Counted from the stretch's first letter, positions 1 through 7,402 are shown. The stretch: 12,874 nucleotides of DNA from Roseivirga sp. UBA6061 (GCA_002427745.1 DIYF01000182.1:1-12874); one strand, 5' to 3'. Numbers and translations: made by a program. The notes: generated by a model not told the origin, from the sequence alone.

Positions 1-305
1 TCAAAGTATGCATGATGATGCTTTACCCACCTTCTGGCTGTCAGGTTGAAGCTTAATTCTTCGGCCAGCATGGATACCGGCTTGATGTATCTGCCAGGGA
101 AAAAGGGTAATTCTATAATGTTGACTCCTGCTTTGTCAAAGCTGCGTTCTACGGCTTTGAATGGACCACCTGTGAGAACAGTCACCTGGTGTCCTTTTGA
201 AACCAGTGATTGAGACAATTCCCAAACGTGGGTTTGAATTCCTCCTTTAAACTTCCAGGGAAGCGACTTACAGATTAACAGTATGTTCAGTGTTTTGGCT
301 TTCAT
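1..305 (-). CDS. Glycosyltransferase family 4 (GT-B), N-terminal fragment
   Basis: This gene reads leftward from an ATG at 305 and is cut by the window edge after about 101 residues. The visible part begins with a hydrophobic beta strand (LNILLICKSLPW), then a glycine-rich turn and helix, GGIQTHVWELSQSLVSKGH, and a second strand QVTVLTGG. This is the classic start of the N-terminal Rossmann domain of GT-B family 4 glycosyltransferases, where GG-x(2)-H-V contacts the acceptor or phosphate. The nucleotide-sugar-binding C-terminal domain lies outside the window, so donor and acceptor cannot be named. It starts 1 nt after the stop of a small gene, which itself overlaps a family 2 glycosyltransferase, so it is probably the third gene of an exopolysaccharide or surface-glycan operon. 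It should act in the cytoplasm at the inner membrane. The family call is firm; the pathway is inferred from the neighbour. Confidence 0.88.
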   Translation of the reverse strand, partial: MKAKTLNILLICKSLPWKFKGGIQTHVWELSQSLVSKGHQVTVLTGGPFKAVERSFDKAGVNIIELPFFPGRYIKPVSMLAEELSFNLTARRWVKHHHAYF

Positions 306-306
306 G

Positions 307-447
307 TCAATTGGCTTTTCGTTTACCTGACTTAGGCTGTTTTTTGTCATTAGTGGCAAATTCTCTTTTGGCCAGGGAGCTTCCCCAGATCATGGCTGCC
401 ACAGCAATGGGAAGTACCAGGGGCCAGGGCATTCCTTCAAACATCAT
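307..447 (-). CDS. 46-aa single-span membrane microprotein inside a glycosyltransferase operon
   Basis: A short frame starts at ATG 447-445, overlaps the stop of the upstream family 2 glycosyltransferase by ATGA, and ends with TGA at 309-307, only 1 nt before the next glycosyltransferase start. A second ATG follows immediately, so the start could be 444. The product has a short N-terminal segment, one hydrophobic helix at about residues 7-26 (PWPLVLPIAVAAMIWG), and a polar, strongly basic tail ending SGKRKAN. Positive-inside predicts the tail in the cytoplasm. No known family is recognised. The perfect fit between two coupled genes and the sensible membrane-protein layout argue for a real gene. 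A role as an adaptor or stabiliser of the glycosyltransferases is only inferred. It is too short for many gene callers and could be missed. Confidence 0.7.
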   Translation of the reverse strand: MMFEGMPWPLVLPIAVAAMIWGSSLAKREFATNDKKQPKSGKRKAN

Positions 448-1619
448 GACTGTGCCAGATTATGTGAAGTGTGAAGGAACTCAGTTCTGGATCTTTTCAT
501 CCATTTCAATGCTCCAAGGGTAGAGCTGAACAAGGAAGGCAGTGCCTTGAAAATCACCCAGGAGTGTTTGAATAACGGCCCGCTGGGTATCGTAATCAGG
601 TAGCTGGCTATATTGGCTGTCAGGCCGGCTAATGCAACAAAGAAGAGTGCCTCTGTAAGCCAGAAAGTGGTGATAGTGCATACTATCAGGGCCAGGGGAG
701 CCAATGCTCTTGGTGGAAGTGCGAGCTGCAAGGTTTTGTGAAGGTAATCCCGCTTACCCTCTTTCAGGCCTTTTAGGGCAGGCACCATCTCTTTTTTGAA
801 GAAACTGTACTGTGACTCCAGCCAGCGTCCGCGTTGTCTTGAATAGGCCTCAAAAGAGGCTACTTTTTCATCGCTCACGATCATATCCGTAGCATACTTA
901 ATGTATACCTGCTGGCGGGTGAGCATCAATTCCATTTCTTTGTCAAAACCACCTATTGCCTCTAGTTGGAATACCACTGACTTAAACAGGTCATAGGTAA
1001 AGGCCATTCCTGAGCCTGAGAGCTTTGAAGACAATCCCAGTCTGTTGGCGCCCTGGCAAAGCATAGCGTTGTTTGCTGTTTCAGAGAAACCGTCCAGTAT
1101 GGCTATGGCACTCTGGCTGTTGGCCGCTCTGCGCTGACCTTGTATAGCGGTATATCCCTGATTGAGGTAAAGGCTGGCTTTTCTTAAGAAACTCAGGTTT
1201 ACCACATTATCGGCATCGAGAATCACTACCCCGTCATAGTCCTTGTTGAATTGACGCATGGCACTTTGCAGGGCTTTTACCTTGGTGCTTTTTTCAAAGT
1301 TCACTGTGTGAACCAAAGCGCCTAATGAGCGAAGTGCTGCTTGGGTTTCTGCCTTTAGTCCATCAGCAATAACCACATAGTCAAACAGGTCCCTGTGATA
1401 CTCATACCTGAGTGCCAGGTTCTTCCTTGTGCTTTCCAGAATGACAGCATCTTCCTGATAGGCAGGTACCAGAATAAGGAAACGGTTTGGCGTTTCATTG
1501 GCCTCAAATGACTCTTTGGGAGCTACCTGAGAGGCGAGTGCCAGGATAAGCTGATAAACACCGGCTATCGTGAGCCAGGCCACCAGGGGAAGGATAAGAA
1601 TGCTTACTATCGTGCTCAT
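444..1619 (-). CDS. Membrane-bound family 2 glycosyltransferase
   Basis: The product is about 391 aa when started at the ATG at 1619. The frame stays open upstream to a TTG at 1658, but that extension adds 13 polar residues ahead of a clean N-terminal membrane helix (residues about 3-30), so the ATG is preferred. The GT-A catalytic domain follows: strand FLILVPAYQE, the nucleotide-sugar/metal DxD motif in VVILDADN (DAD near residues 135-137), an acidic catalytic region FDKEMELM (near 225-231) and RQRGRW, the QxxRW motif of processive-type enzymes (near 262-266). Two or so C-terminal hydrophobic segments (after about residue 300) anchor it in the inner membrane. The layout resembles polysaccharide or N-glycosyltransferase enzymes of the BcsA/HasA/IcaA type, smaller and without a PilZ domain. 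Its stop overlaps the start of the next gene by ATGA. The likely role is synthesis of an exopolysaccharide or lipid-linked glycan; the sugar is unknown. Confidence 0.88.
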   Translation of the reverse strand: MSTIVSILILPLVAWLTIAGVYQLILALASQVAPKESFEANETPNRFLILVPAYQEDAVILESTRKNLALRYEYHRDLFDYVVIADGLKAETQAALRSLGALVHTVNFEKSTKVKALQSAMRQFNKDYDGVVILDADNVVNLSFLRKASLYLNQGYTAIQGQRRAANSQSAIAILDGFSETANNAMLCQGANRLGLSSKLSGSGMAFTYDLFKSVVFQLEAIGGFDKEMELMLTRQQVYIKYATDMIVSDEKVASFEAYSRQRGRWLESQYSFFKKEMVPALKGLKEGKRDYLHKTLQLALPPRALAPLALIVCTITTFWLTEALFFVALAGLTANIASYLITIPSGPLFKHSWVIFKALPSLFSSTLGALKWMKRSRTEFLHTSHNLAQS

Positions 1620-1803
1620 AATCGTGTGATTTTGTTGATTTAAAGGTATTCTGAGCAATACAGACTTTTCTGGTCTTCCGATGAGTGGTAAGCCTGTTTC
1701 GATAACTGTCGTGTTTTTGGTGTTGAGCTTAGAACGGAAGGTTATTAATTGACCTCCAATCGATAATTAAAGGACTATTCTCAAACAGTAGCTATTAATG
1801 TTA

Positions 1804-2091
1804 CTATTTGGTCTTGTTTTTATAGGAGGGAAGGACGGTTGTAATAGCCAGGACACTAAGAAACTCCAGGGAAGCCCCAATAATGAGGAAAAGATCATTA
1901 AGCACTAAAAGGTAAGCCATCCAGAATAGATGCTTGGATAAGCATAATATCATGAAGGTATACAGCTTAGGTTTTGGGACCAATTTTGCATACTTCATTA
2001 ATTTGAGTGCATAGGCAAAGAACATAACACTTGCTATGGCACTCAAAAAGAAGGAGGTTACACCAAGAAATATTTGAACAGATGATTGCAA
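1804..2091 (-). CDS. Small three-span membrane protein of unknown function
   Basis: The frame encodes about 95 residues with three hydrophobic helices (about 5-28, 44-64 and 66-86) and a basic C-terminus ending in KNKTK. A basic stretch, LKLMKYAKLVPKPK, separates helices 1 and 2. No ATG is available before the first helix: the upstream frame closes with TAA a few codons earlier, leaving TTG at 2091 (or a CTG just upstream) as the start. The first internal ATG, at 2025, would delete most of helix 1. The family is not recognised. It lies 184 bp upstream of the glycosyltransferase operon on the same strand, so co-transcription is possible but not shown. The coherent membrane layout supports a real gene; the start position is uncertain. 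Confidence 0.6.
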   Translation of the reverse strand: MQSSVQIFLGVTSFFLSAIASVMFFAYALKLMKYAKLVPKPKLYTFMILCLSKHLFWMAYLLVLNDLFLIIGASLEFLSVLAITTVLPSYKNKTK

Positions 2092-2217
2092 TCGTAGAAA
2101 GTTTCAGTTTCCAGTTATTGCAATCTCGGGGTTACTCTGCTTTATAAACAGGGGAATTCACCAGGCTTTATTGTGAGTTTTCACAGGGTAACTTGCATAA
2201 AATCCCCCTGCTGTCTA

Positions 2218-2249
2218 GTTGAAATGATATCAATTTCTTTATTTTTTTG
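2218..2249 (+). promoter_or_regulatory. Possible Bacteroidota promoter ahead of the 285-aa protein gene
   Basis: A TTG at 2218-2220 is followed after 19 nt by TA at 2240-2241 and a T-run ending TTTG at 2246-2249. This resembles the Bacteroidota -33 TTG / -7 TAnnTTTG arrangement, but with four rather than two bases between TA and TTTG, so it is imperfect. An interrupted inverted repeat (GAAAT near 2221 and ATTTC near 2237, around GATATC) sits in the spacer and could be an operator. The resulting 5' leader would be very short. Weak call. Confidence 0.25.
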
Positions 2250-2261
2250 ATAAAAAAAGTC

Positions 2262-3119
2262 ATGCCACAACAACTAACATTCCCAAACGAAGCTGAGATA
2301 GATCTCACAGATTATTTTCTAGACCCAGGAGTCGCGCAAGATGAAATCGATGAATTCTCAGATCGATTCAAAAGAAAGGTAAGGTCTAAACTGGAACCTT
2401 TGAATGCTCAAAATGCGAGCATTGTCATGAGTGAGTTTAAAAGACTTTATGAAGACACTGAGCAAGCTATTGCCGGTAAAGTTCAACCCAAAAAGTATGT
2501 GACGGGCATAAAAGTAACCATAGGGGTACAAAAGTCTATAAACTCCAAAGATGTAGTGCTTTTCTTTACCCCGGTGTACATGAAAGAAAAGGCCGGTGGT
2601 CCGGCGGGTAAATTTTATGCAGACATATTACCAGCTATGCCAGGTGAGCTTCCATATGTTTATAATGAAGTCATAGAAAAATTCACTAAACCGGATGAGG
2701 AAGACTTCAAAGATTCCACTAAGTTTTATCACCAATACATGAGGGTGAAAAGGTATAAAAACAACAACAGGCACTATCAACCTGCTCCGGAGACAGACTG
2801 GCGTGGTGATACCAAGTCTATGGTTTTCTCTTTCAAAGAACTGTTCGAACTCTACCATGACAGCTACAAGGATGAAGACCCCAATTGGTACTACGGTCTT
2901 CAAATTGCGGCTATTAGTGCCAGTATGTTCGTAGAGGCTCCATCCGGTAGTACCCTGGAAGACCGTTATAAACACAGCCTGGTTTTTAGCGTTCTACCAT
3001 TGGTAGTGGTGGCACCCTATATCAAGAGTTCTGATGTCTTAAATAACGATGACCTGGCCAACCTGGCACACTTATGTCCGCCAGCTACTAACTGTAGCAC
3101 CATTATCTATCCTTTATAA
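2262..3119 (+). CDS. Unrecognised soluble protein, 285 aa
   Basis: The start chosen is ATG at 2262 (MPQQLTF). The open frame extends to a TTG at 2247, but that falls within an A/T-run with no start context. The product has no signal peptide and no membrane helix. It is rich in charged residues, begins with an acidic stretch (EAEIDLTDYF), has a helical segment around residues 25-70, a beta-looking segment (VTGIKVTIGVQK, VVLFFTPVY), a Lys/Asn-rich stretch near residues 155-170 (MRVKRYKNNNRHYQP), and a hydrophobic C-terminal part (SLVFSVLPLVVVAPYI). The C-terminus carries a closely spaced cysteine pair, CPPATNC, seven residues from the end. I recognise no family. It stands alone: divergent from the gene to its left and followed by a strong terminator, so it is probably monocistronic and cytoplasmic. 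Confidence 0.8.
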   Translation: MPQQLTFPNEAEIDLTDYFLDPGVAQDEIDEFSDRFKRKVRSKLEPLNAQNASIVMSEFKRLYEDTEQAIAGKVQPKKYVTGIKVTIGVQKSINSKDVVLFFTPVYMKEKAGGPAGKFYADILPAMPGELPYVYNEVIEKFTKPDEEDFKDSTKFYHQYMRVKRYKNNNRHYQPAPETDWRGDTKSMVFSFKELFELYHDSYKDEDPNWYYGLQIAAISASMFVEAPSGSTLEDRYKHSLVFSVLPLVVVAPYIKSSDVLNNDDLANLAHLCPPATNCSTIIYPL

Positions 3120-3141
3120 GGCGAACTGACCAATATCCTTT

Positions 3142-3193
3142 CCGACTGGTATTTTGAGGCCCTGCTCTCATTTATATCAGTCGGTTTTATTTT
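3142..3193 (+). terminator. Intrinsic terminator after the 285-aa protein gene
   Basis: A perfect 7-bp inverted repeat, CCGACTG at 3142-3148 and CAGTCGG at 3178-3184, is followed at once by TTTTATTTT. The 29-nt interior can form a further short helix (TGAG with CTCA). The hairpin begins 23 nt after the stop codon. This is the best rho-independent terminator in the window and separates the preceding gene from the signalling cassette. The loop is longer than usual, which lowers confidence a little. Confidence 0.65.
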
Positions 3194-3280
3194 AAACTAA
3201 TTTTATAATATTTTTCAAAGTTTAAAATTAAGTTTTTATCGAAAATTAATGTCAATCTATATCATGTTGTAACAAGCCTT

Positions 3281-3288
3281 TAATTTTG
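3281..3288 (+). promoter_or_regulatory. Candidate -7 promoter element for the signalling cassette
   Basis: TAATTTTG is an exact match to the Bacteroidota housekeeping -7 consensus TAnnTTTG. It sits 28 nt before the start of the membrane sensor gene, which would give a leader of roughly 20 nt. A TTG exists upstream at 3267-3269, but the gap (11 nt) is too short for a normal -33 element, and none is seen at the expected distance. The surrounding region is very AT-rich, so a chance match is possible. Confidence 0.4.
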
Positions 3289-3316
3289 ATTACTTTAATA
3301 CCTGTACATACAGCGT

Positions 3317-4171
3317 ATGAATATCACACTAGGTCATTTCTTAGGTGAAGCCCTCATTCTCCATTTTTCCTTCTTTGTAGGTATAATCTTCTATAATAGG
3401 TTTAATTCTTTTTTCAGGCTGATCCTTCTTCAGCTAGCAGTAGCCATTCTGTTTTACTGGCTTACTTATGCCATTCCTTACTTTCTGAAAAATGCATCAG
3501 AATCGGTGTTTCGATCCCCATTTATTACCATATTCTATTATTTGTTTCAAGCCACTCTCTTTTCATTAGGCATAAATAAGTTGTTCAAAACCCGAAGAGC
3601 TTATTGGCTTGTGCTCCCAAACTTTATATTGCTTTTTGTAGGTCAATACTTCTTTTCCGGGCAAGTAAATCTATGGCAACTTAATGGTCATGAGAATAAC
3701 CTTTGGGTTTCTAATTTATACGTATTGGCAGAGATGCTGGTGTTGCTTTTTGCATTCAGGATTCTGGACAATAAAGCCTTGCCTCCCAAGTGGGTTCAAT
3801 ATGGCTTTGCTATATTCCTTGCTTCCTTCTTTGCTCATCAAGTTTTCTTTGGTATCAATAGGTTGGTGACCTATCCCATGATGATAGGGGGCTTGACCCT
3901 AGTAGTTTTGTACCTGAAGTATTTATTCATATTGGTGCAAGGTGACACACGGGTTACAGGAGAGTTTTGGGTGCTTACGGGTATTGCATTGTACTTTGCA
4001 GGCTACAGTCCTTTTTTTGGTATGTTCGATTACCTAATCACCAACCACCCACTTTTGAGTACCAAGTTATATATTACCCTGATACAGGGCCTGCTTAATA
4101 ACCTTCGCTATGTTGTGGTTGGTTTCGTGTTCTTATCGTTGGTAGAAAGCCCTAAAATCGTCAAAGTGTGA
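3317..4171 (+). CDS. Polytopic membrane protein, probable sensor partner of the adjacent kinase
   Basis: The 284-aa product is almost entirely hydrophobic, with about eight to nine membrane helices by eye (near residues 5-26, 32-56, 67-90, 95-113, 127-149, 158-178, 187-208, 214-240 and 250-276), and short polar loops. It has no recognisable catalytic motif and no cleavable signal peptide. It resembles in layout the multi-span sensor modules (7TMR-DISM or MHYT-like) normally fused to kinases, but I cannot assign a specific family. Its stop codon overlaps the GTG start of the histidine kinase gene by 4 nt (GTGA), so the two are translationally coupled. The kinase has only one membrane span and no sensor domain. 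The likely role, inferred from this, is to sense a membrane or envelope signal in trans. Confidence 0.82.
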   Translation: MNITLGHFLGEALILHFSFFVGIIFYNRFNSFFRLILLQLAVAILFYWLTYAIPYFLKNASESVFRSPFITIFYYLFQATLFSLGINKLFKTRRAYWLVLPNFILLFVGQYFFSGQVNLWQLNGHENNLWVSNLYVLAEMLVLLFAFRILDNKALPPKWVQYGFAIFLASFFAHQVFFGINRLVTYPMMIGGLTLVVLYLKYLFILVQGDTRVTGEFWVLTGIALYFAGYSPFFGMFDYLITNHPLLSTKLYITLIQGLLNNLRYVVVGFVFLSLVESPKIVKV

Positions 4172-4941
4172 ATACTGCGGATGTAGCCATACCTATCATT
4201 CTTACCACCTTATTGGTGTTACTTCTGCTAAGTGGCATTGCCATCGCTTTCTTTACTCTAAACAGACAGAAGCAACGTCAAAAAGCTGAATTGACTCAAG
4301 CCAGGCTGGATTTTGAGAAAGAGGCCAGACAGGTAGAATTGGAACTGAGAGAGGAATTGGTTAGCCAGTTTTCGCGTGAATTGCATGATAACCTTGGGCA
4401 TCAGATGACCGGAATCAGGTTGTCGGTGGAAAACCTCAAGCTGGATTTGCCTGAGCAGGCCGCATCATTTGAGACCCTGGATGATCAGCTTACCAATGCC
4501 TCTAAACAAATACGCCTTTTAAGCAGGTCATTAAGTCAAGACTATGTTTTTGATCTCGAATTGAAACAGGCAATACAAATGGAAATCGATCGGTATCAGC
4601 AGCTTGCCCGTTTTAAACTCTACTGGAAATACAATGAAGGCCCTAACAGAATGGATAAAGCTGAAAGTCTGGTAGTATTCAGGATTTTTCAAGAGATTCT
4701 CACCAACATTCAACGCCATGCAGAAGCAAGTGAGGTTTGGATTGAGCTATCGCAGGAGCAGGGCTTTCGTATGAATATCAAAGATGATGGTCGCGGTTTC
4801 GAGTTAAACGATACTTTATTACCTTCTAAGTCATTTGGTATCAGAAATATCAAAAAACGAGCGGCTGTGCTGGGACTAGACTGCAAGATTATAACGCAAA
4901 AAGGAAATGGCTGTGAATATCAGTTTACAAAACCAATATGA
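4168..4941 (+). CDS. Sensor histidine kinase, HisKA_3 (NarL-partner) type
   Basis: The gene starts at GTG 4168, inside the stop of the preceding gene. The 257-aa product has one N-terminal membrane helix (about residues 7-30), a basic and coiled-coil linker (about 33-65), the dimerisation/phosphoacceptor box RELHDNLGHQMTG with H73 followed by D74, as in HisKA_3 kinases, and a HATPase_c domain. The last shows an N-box (EILTNIQRHAEAS, N180), a G1 box DDGRGFE (206-212) and a G2 region FGIRNIKKRA. All residues needed for ATP binding and autophosphorylation appear present. There is no periplasmic loop, PAS, GAF or HAMP domain, so the input must come from elsewhere, most likely the co-translated polytopic protein. 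It is coupled to the downstream response regulator by an ATGA overlap. It should phosphorylate that regulator at D60. Confidence 0.93.
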   Translation: MNTADVAIPIILTTLLVLLLLSGIAIAFFTLNRQKQRQKAELTQARLDFEKEARQVELELREELVSQFSRELHDNLGHQMTGIRLSVENLKLDLPEQAASFETLDDQLTNASKQIRLLSRSLSQDYVFDLELKQAIQMEIDRYQQLARFKLYWKYNEGPNRMDKAESLVVFRIFQEILTNIQRHAEASEVWIELSQEQGFRMNIKDDGRGFELNDTLLPSKSFGIRNIKKRAAVLGLDCKIITQKGNGCEYQFTKPI

Positions 4942-5609
4942 CACCTGTAGAACCTAAAAAGTTAATTCTGGTTGATGACCACCTGCTTGTACGGAATGGT
5001 CTAAAAGTGCTCATTGAAAAATTAGGTGACTACAAGGTAGTAGCCGAGTTTGATAACGGGGTTGAGCTCATCAAAGCATACCCCTTCAAAGAATCACCAG
5101 ATTTGATTTTAATGGACATTAGCATGCCTGAAATGGATGGTGATGAGGCTTTTGAAAACTTAAACGAAAAAGGTTCTGATATTCCTGTCTTAATATTGAC
5201 CCTTACTAATGATGAAGAGCAAATTGTTAAACTTTTTAGGGCTGGAGTGAGGGGGTATTTACAAAAGGATTCTACTGCCATGGTGCTAAAAAAGGCCATA
5301 GATAATGTGATTGAAACAGGTTACCACCATAATGAATTTCTCACCTATTCCCTTCGTCATGATACCAAACCGAAAAAGCAAACGGAGCAGGAAATAATCC
5401 TTCAAGGGCTTTCTGACCGAGAACGAACTTTTCTCAAGCTGGTCTGTCATGAAGCCGAGTATACTTACGATCAGATAGCCGGAGAAATGGGGGTACAGCA
5501 CCGTACTGTTGATGGCTATCGGGAGTCTATCTTCGATAAATTCAATATCAAGTCTAAAACCGGGCTGGTGCTCTTTGTTTTAAAGCATCGGCTACTCGAT
5601 TACCTTTGA
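4938..5609 (+). CDS. Response regulator, NarL/FixJ family (receiver plus LuxR-type HTH)
   Basis: The 223-aa product starts at an ATG overlapping the kinase stop (ATGA). The receiver domain occupies about residues 8-125, with the acidic pair D13/D14 (LVDDH), phosphoacceptor D60 in LMDISMPEMDG, T88 (ILTLT) and K110 (LQKD), a complete set. A C-terminal helix-turn-helix follows at about residues 156-222 (LSDRERTFLKL, then YTYDQIAGEMGVQHRTVDGYRESIF), the LuxR/GerE-type DNA-binding domain as it commonly appears in Bacteroidota. It should be a cytoplasmic transcription factor activated by the adjacent HisKA_3 kinase. Targets are unknown; the co-oriented genes that begin 106 bp downstream are the obvious candidates, by position only. 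Confidence 0.95.
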   Translation: MTPVEPKKLILVDDHLLVRNGLKVLIEKLGDYKVVAEFDNGVELIKAYPFKESPDLILMDISMPEMDGDEAFENLNEKGSDIPVLILTLTNDEEQIVKLFRAGVRGYLQKDSTAMVLKKAIDNVIETGYHHNEFLTYSLRHDTKPKKQTEQEIILQGLSDRERTFLKLVCHEAEYTYDQIAGEMGVQHRTVDGYRESIFDKFNIKSKTGLVLFVLKHRLLDYL

Positions 5610-5621
5610 CATCCTGAACAT

Positions 5622-5660
5622 GTCCGGGTAAAAACCCGGGACTTAAACGGGAGAACTCCC
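5622..5660 (+). other. Tandem hairpins after the response regulator gene
   Basis: Two adjacent stem-loops lie 12 nt after the stop. The first pairs CCGGGT (5624-5629) with ACCCGG (5634-5639) around an AAAA loop, and extends by two pairs past a bulged G. The second pairs GGGA (5649-5652) with TCCC (5657-5660) around GAAC. No T-tract follows, so neither is a standard intrinsic terminator. They could attenuate transcription, stabilise the 3' end of the signalling mRNA, or be part of a leader for the next gene at 5716. Confidence 0.45.
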
Positions 5661-5715
5661 ATTGTCTTGAGGGCTAATAAGATTGAGCTTTGATCTATAT
5701 CAAAATCAATCAATC

Positions 5716-6084
5716 ATGTCTGCACCCTTTAGAATCAGATACCCCAAAAAGCAAGGTCTGGAGATAGAAAATCAGGAACCGAATCCTGATTATGATAACT
5801 ATCTGGCCAGGCTTACCAAACTTATCCCGCTTCTCATCATCAGAATTAAAGGTACCATCGTGCAGATACCTGATGAGACTTCCTGGTTTAAGAAAAATGA
5901 CATTGAGTGGCCCATGGTCGCCATATCAATTGTCTCTTACATCATTTGGGTATATGCCATAGGAGACTGCCTCTTTATACCAGTCAACCCAGACTATAAG
6001 TTCGTAATCGCCATCACGGTGATGTTATGGACCTTCCTGGTGCCTTACCTCTACAAACCATCGAAACCGGATACTGAAGTCTAA
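5716..6084 (+). CDS. Small two-span membrane protein of unknown function
   Basis: The 122-aa product starts at ATG 5716; an upstream TTG at 5683 in the same frame is less likely. A polar N-terminus (residues 1-28) leads into an amphipathic helix, YLARLTKLIPLLIIRIKG (about 29-46), then two membrane helices (about 66-87 and 95-113) and a short charged tail. The Y-x(2)-RL-x-KLIP pattern followed by two spans resembles small bacterial membrane proteins in which a KLIPxE-type helix precedes the first span, but this is a weak memory and no family name is claimed. There is no signal peptide, and both termini are probably cytoplasmic. It is 25 nt upstream of the next gene, so the two are likely in one operon. 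Confidence 0.75.
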   Translation: MSAPFRIRYPKKQGLEIENQEPNPDYDNYLARLTKLIPLLIIRIKGTIVQIPDETSWFKKNDIEWPMVAISIVSYIIWVYAIGDCLFIPVNPDYKFVIAITVMLWTFLVPYLYKPSKPDTEV

Positions 6085-6109
6085 TTCAAACATCAATTAT
6101 TAAGAAGCT

Positions 6110-7402
6110 ATGAAAAATTCCAGTATAAAACTCATGCTGCTGGCACTAGGCCTACTGCTCTTTTCTGAAACCTATGGACAAAACCCTGGTAGAAAACCGG
6201 GGGTGAACACAAAAGATGTGCAAACCTTGAGCCTTTTCGATTTAATGGAAGAGAGCGATGAGCAAGAGGTGAGTTCCAATCAAAACATAGACATTTTTAA
6301 GTTGTTCGATATACTCAAGCGTATACATACTAATACACCTGGAAAGTTTGATGCGAAGGTCGATTCTATCTCTGGTCTCTACCGATTGAAGAAAAAAGAG
6401 CTGCTGAGCTTATTCTATAATTCTTTTATGGGCAAAAGCCGCACTGGGGAGTACTCAAAAAGGCTGAAAATGGCTTCAAGTTTATACAAAAGTGATTTGA
6501 AGGATATTTACGGTGACTACATTGAAAGACTGAATAAAGGAGAGAAACTATCTGAAGCCCAGAAAGTAAGGAATGATTCGTTAACCAAAGCGAAAGAAAA
6601 GAATTCAAAATTGTATGCAGGAATATTTGAAGATTATTCTTACGGCAGAACACTACTTTTTCCAACTCGTTTTAGACGTAATTTAACTCGTTATTTCTAT
6701 AGTGGAAGAGCAGACAGAGGGGTAGAAATACTGGAGAATAACTTCTTTAATATCAACACTGAATTAGGGTCTGGTTCTTTGTACTCTGAGGTTCTGGCAG
6801 GCTATTTAGGGCCTGCAAGAATCAGCCTCGGAGGTATGATAGCAACTTCAGAATTAAGAAAAATCACTGGTCAGGAAATCACAGAAACCGCTAACCTTGA
6901 TTCCCTCATACAAGTGATTGATAACGAAAATGATCAAGTATTGACTACGCAAAGCTTTTTAGCAGGAGGGGGCAATGCATTGGCCAATGTTTCAATACCC
7001 TGGGTTTATTATCATTCTAAGAGCCTGGATGTCACCTTTTCACTTACTTCATTTTATAGGTTTGGATTCCTGTTGCCTGAAGTAGGTACTACTTCTGACG
7101 ATATTAGAACCAGCAGTGCTTTTGGCTGGGATTTTAATGGTTGGGTTGACCTTTTAGGTGAAGAAAGTGATTTTGCATTATTCGTTAGCGGCATGATTCA
7201 GCGGCATACAAACAAAGAAAACACATCGGCCATTTTGGACGTGGATAATAAGGATTTCTTTTGGTCATATGAATTTGCCATAGGCTTTGATATTGGTAAG
7301 CAATTTAGAATCTCGTTCAATTTGCCGGGATTGCTTACCAATCATCCAGGTGAAGATCCACTGCCTAATACGATCTCATTGAATCTGCTACCCTTTAAAT
7401 AG
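6110..7402 (+). CDS. Exported protein, probably outer-membrane associated, unknown function
   Basis: The 430-aa product begins with a clear signal peptide (KLMLLALGLLLFSETYG, cleavage probably before Q24). Residues about 35-190 are helical and highly charged, with heptad-like stretches (for example EKLSEAQKVRNDSLTKAKEK). From about residue 195 the sequence turns into alternating hydrophobic/polar strands with glycine turns (LYSEVLAGYLGPARISLGGM, VTFSLTSFYRFGFLLPEVG, FALFVSGMIQRH, SYEFAIGFDIGKQFRISFNL) and ends in an aromatic residue region (ISLNLLPFK), which suggests outer-membrane beta strands. No T9SS sorting domain or lipobox is visible. The family is not recognised. It lies between a small membrane protein (25 nt) and a subtilase (58 nt), which suggests an operon. 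Confidence 0.8.
   Translation: MKNSSIKLMLLALGLLLFSETYGQNPGRKPGVNTKDVQTLSLFDLMEESDEQEVSSNQNIDIFKLFDILKRIHTNTPGKFDAKVDSISGLYRLKKKELLSLFYNSFMGKSRTGEYSKRLKMASSLYKSDLKDIYGDYIERLNKGEKLSEAQKVRNDSLTKAKEKNSKLYAGIFEDYSYGRTLLFPTRFRRNLTRYFYSGRADRGVEILENNFFNINTELGSGSLYSEVLAGYLGPARISLGGMIATSELRKITGQEITETANLDSLIQVIDNENDQVLTTQSFLAGGGNALANVSIPWVYYHSKSLDVTFSLTSFYRFGFLLPEVGTTSDDIRTSSAFGWDFNGWVDLLGEESDFALFVSGMIQRHTNKENTSAILDVDNKDFFWSYEFAIGFDIGKQFRISFNLPGLLTNHPGEDPLPNTISLNLLPFK

Noticed and set aside
1735..1775. AT-rich inverted repeat (TTAATT and AATTAA) around ATCGAT upstream of the family 2 glycosyltransferase gene.
   Set aside because: Short AT-only arms are frequent by chance here, and no T-tract or promoter consensus accompanies them.
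3267..3288. A full -33/-7 promoter before the signalling cassette.
   Set aside because: The -7 match is exact, but the only nearby TTG is 11 nt away, well short of the usual spacing, so only the -7 element is listed.
5622..5660. Calling the tandem hairpins a rho-independent terminator.
   Set aside because: No T-tract follows either stem, and the next gene begins only 56 nt later on the same strand.
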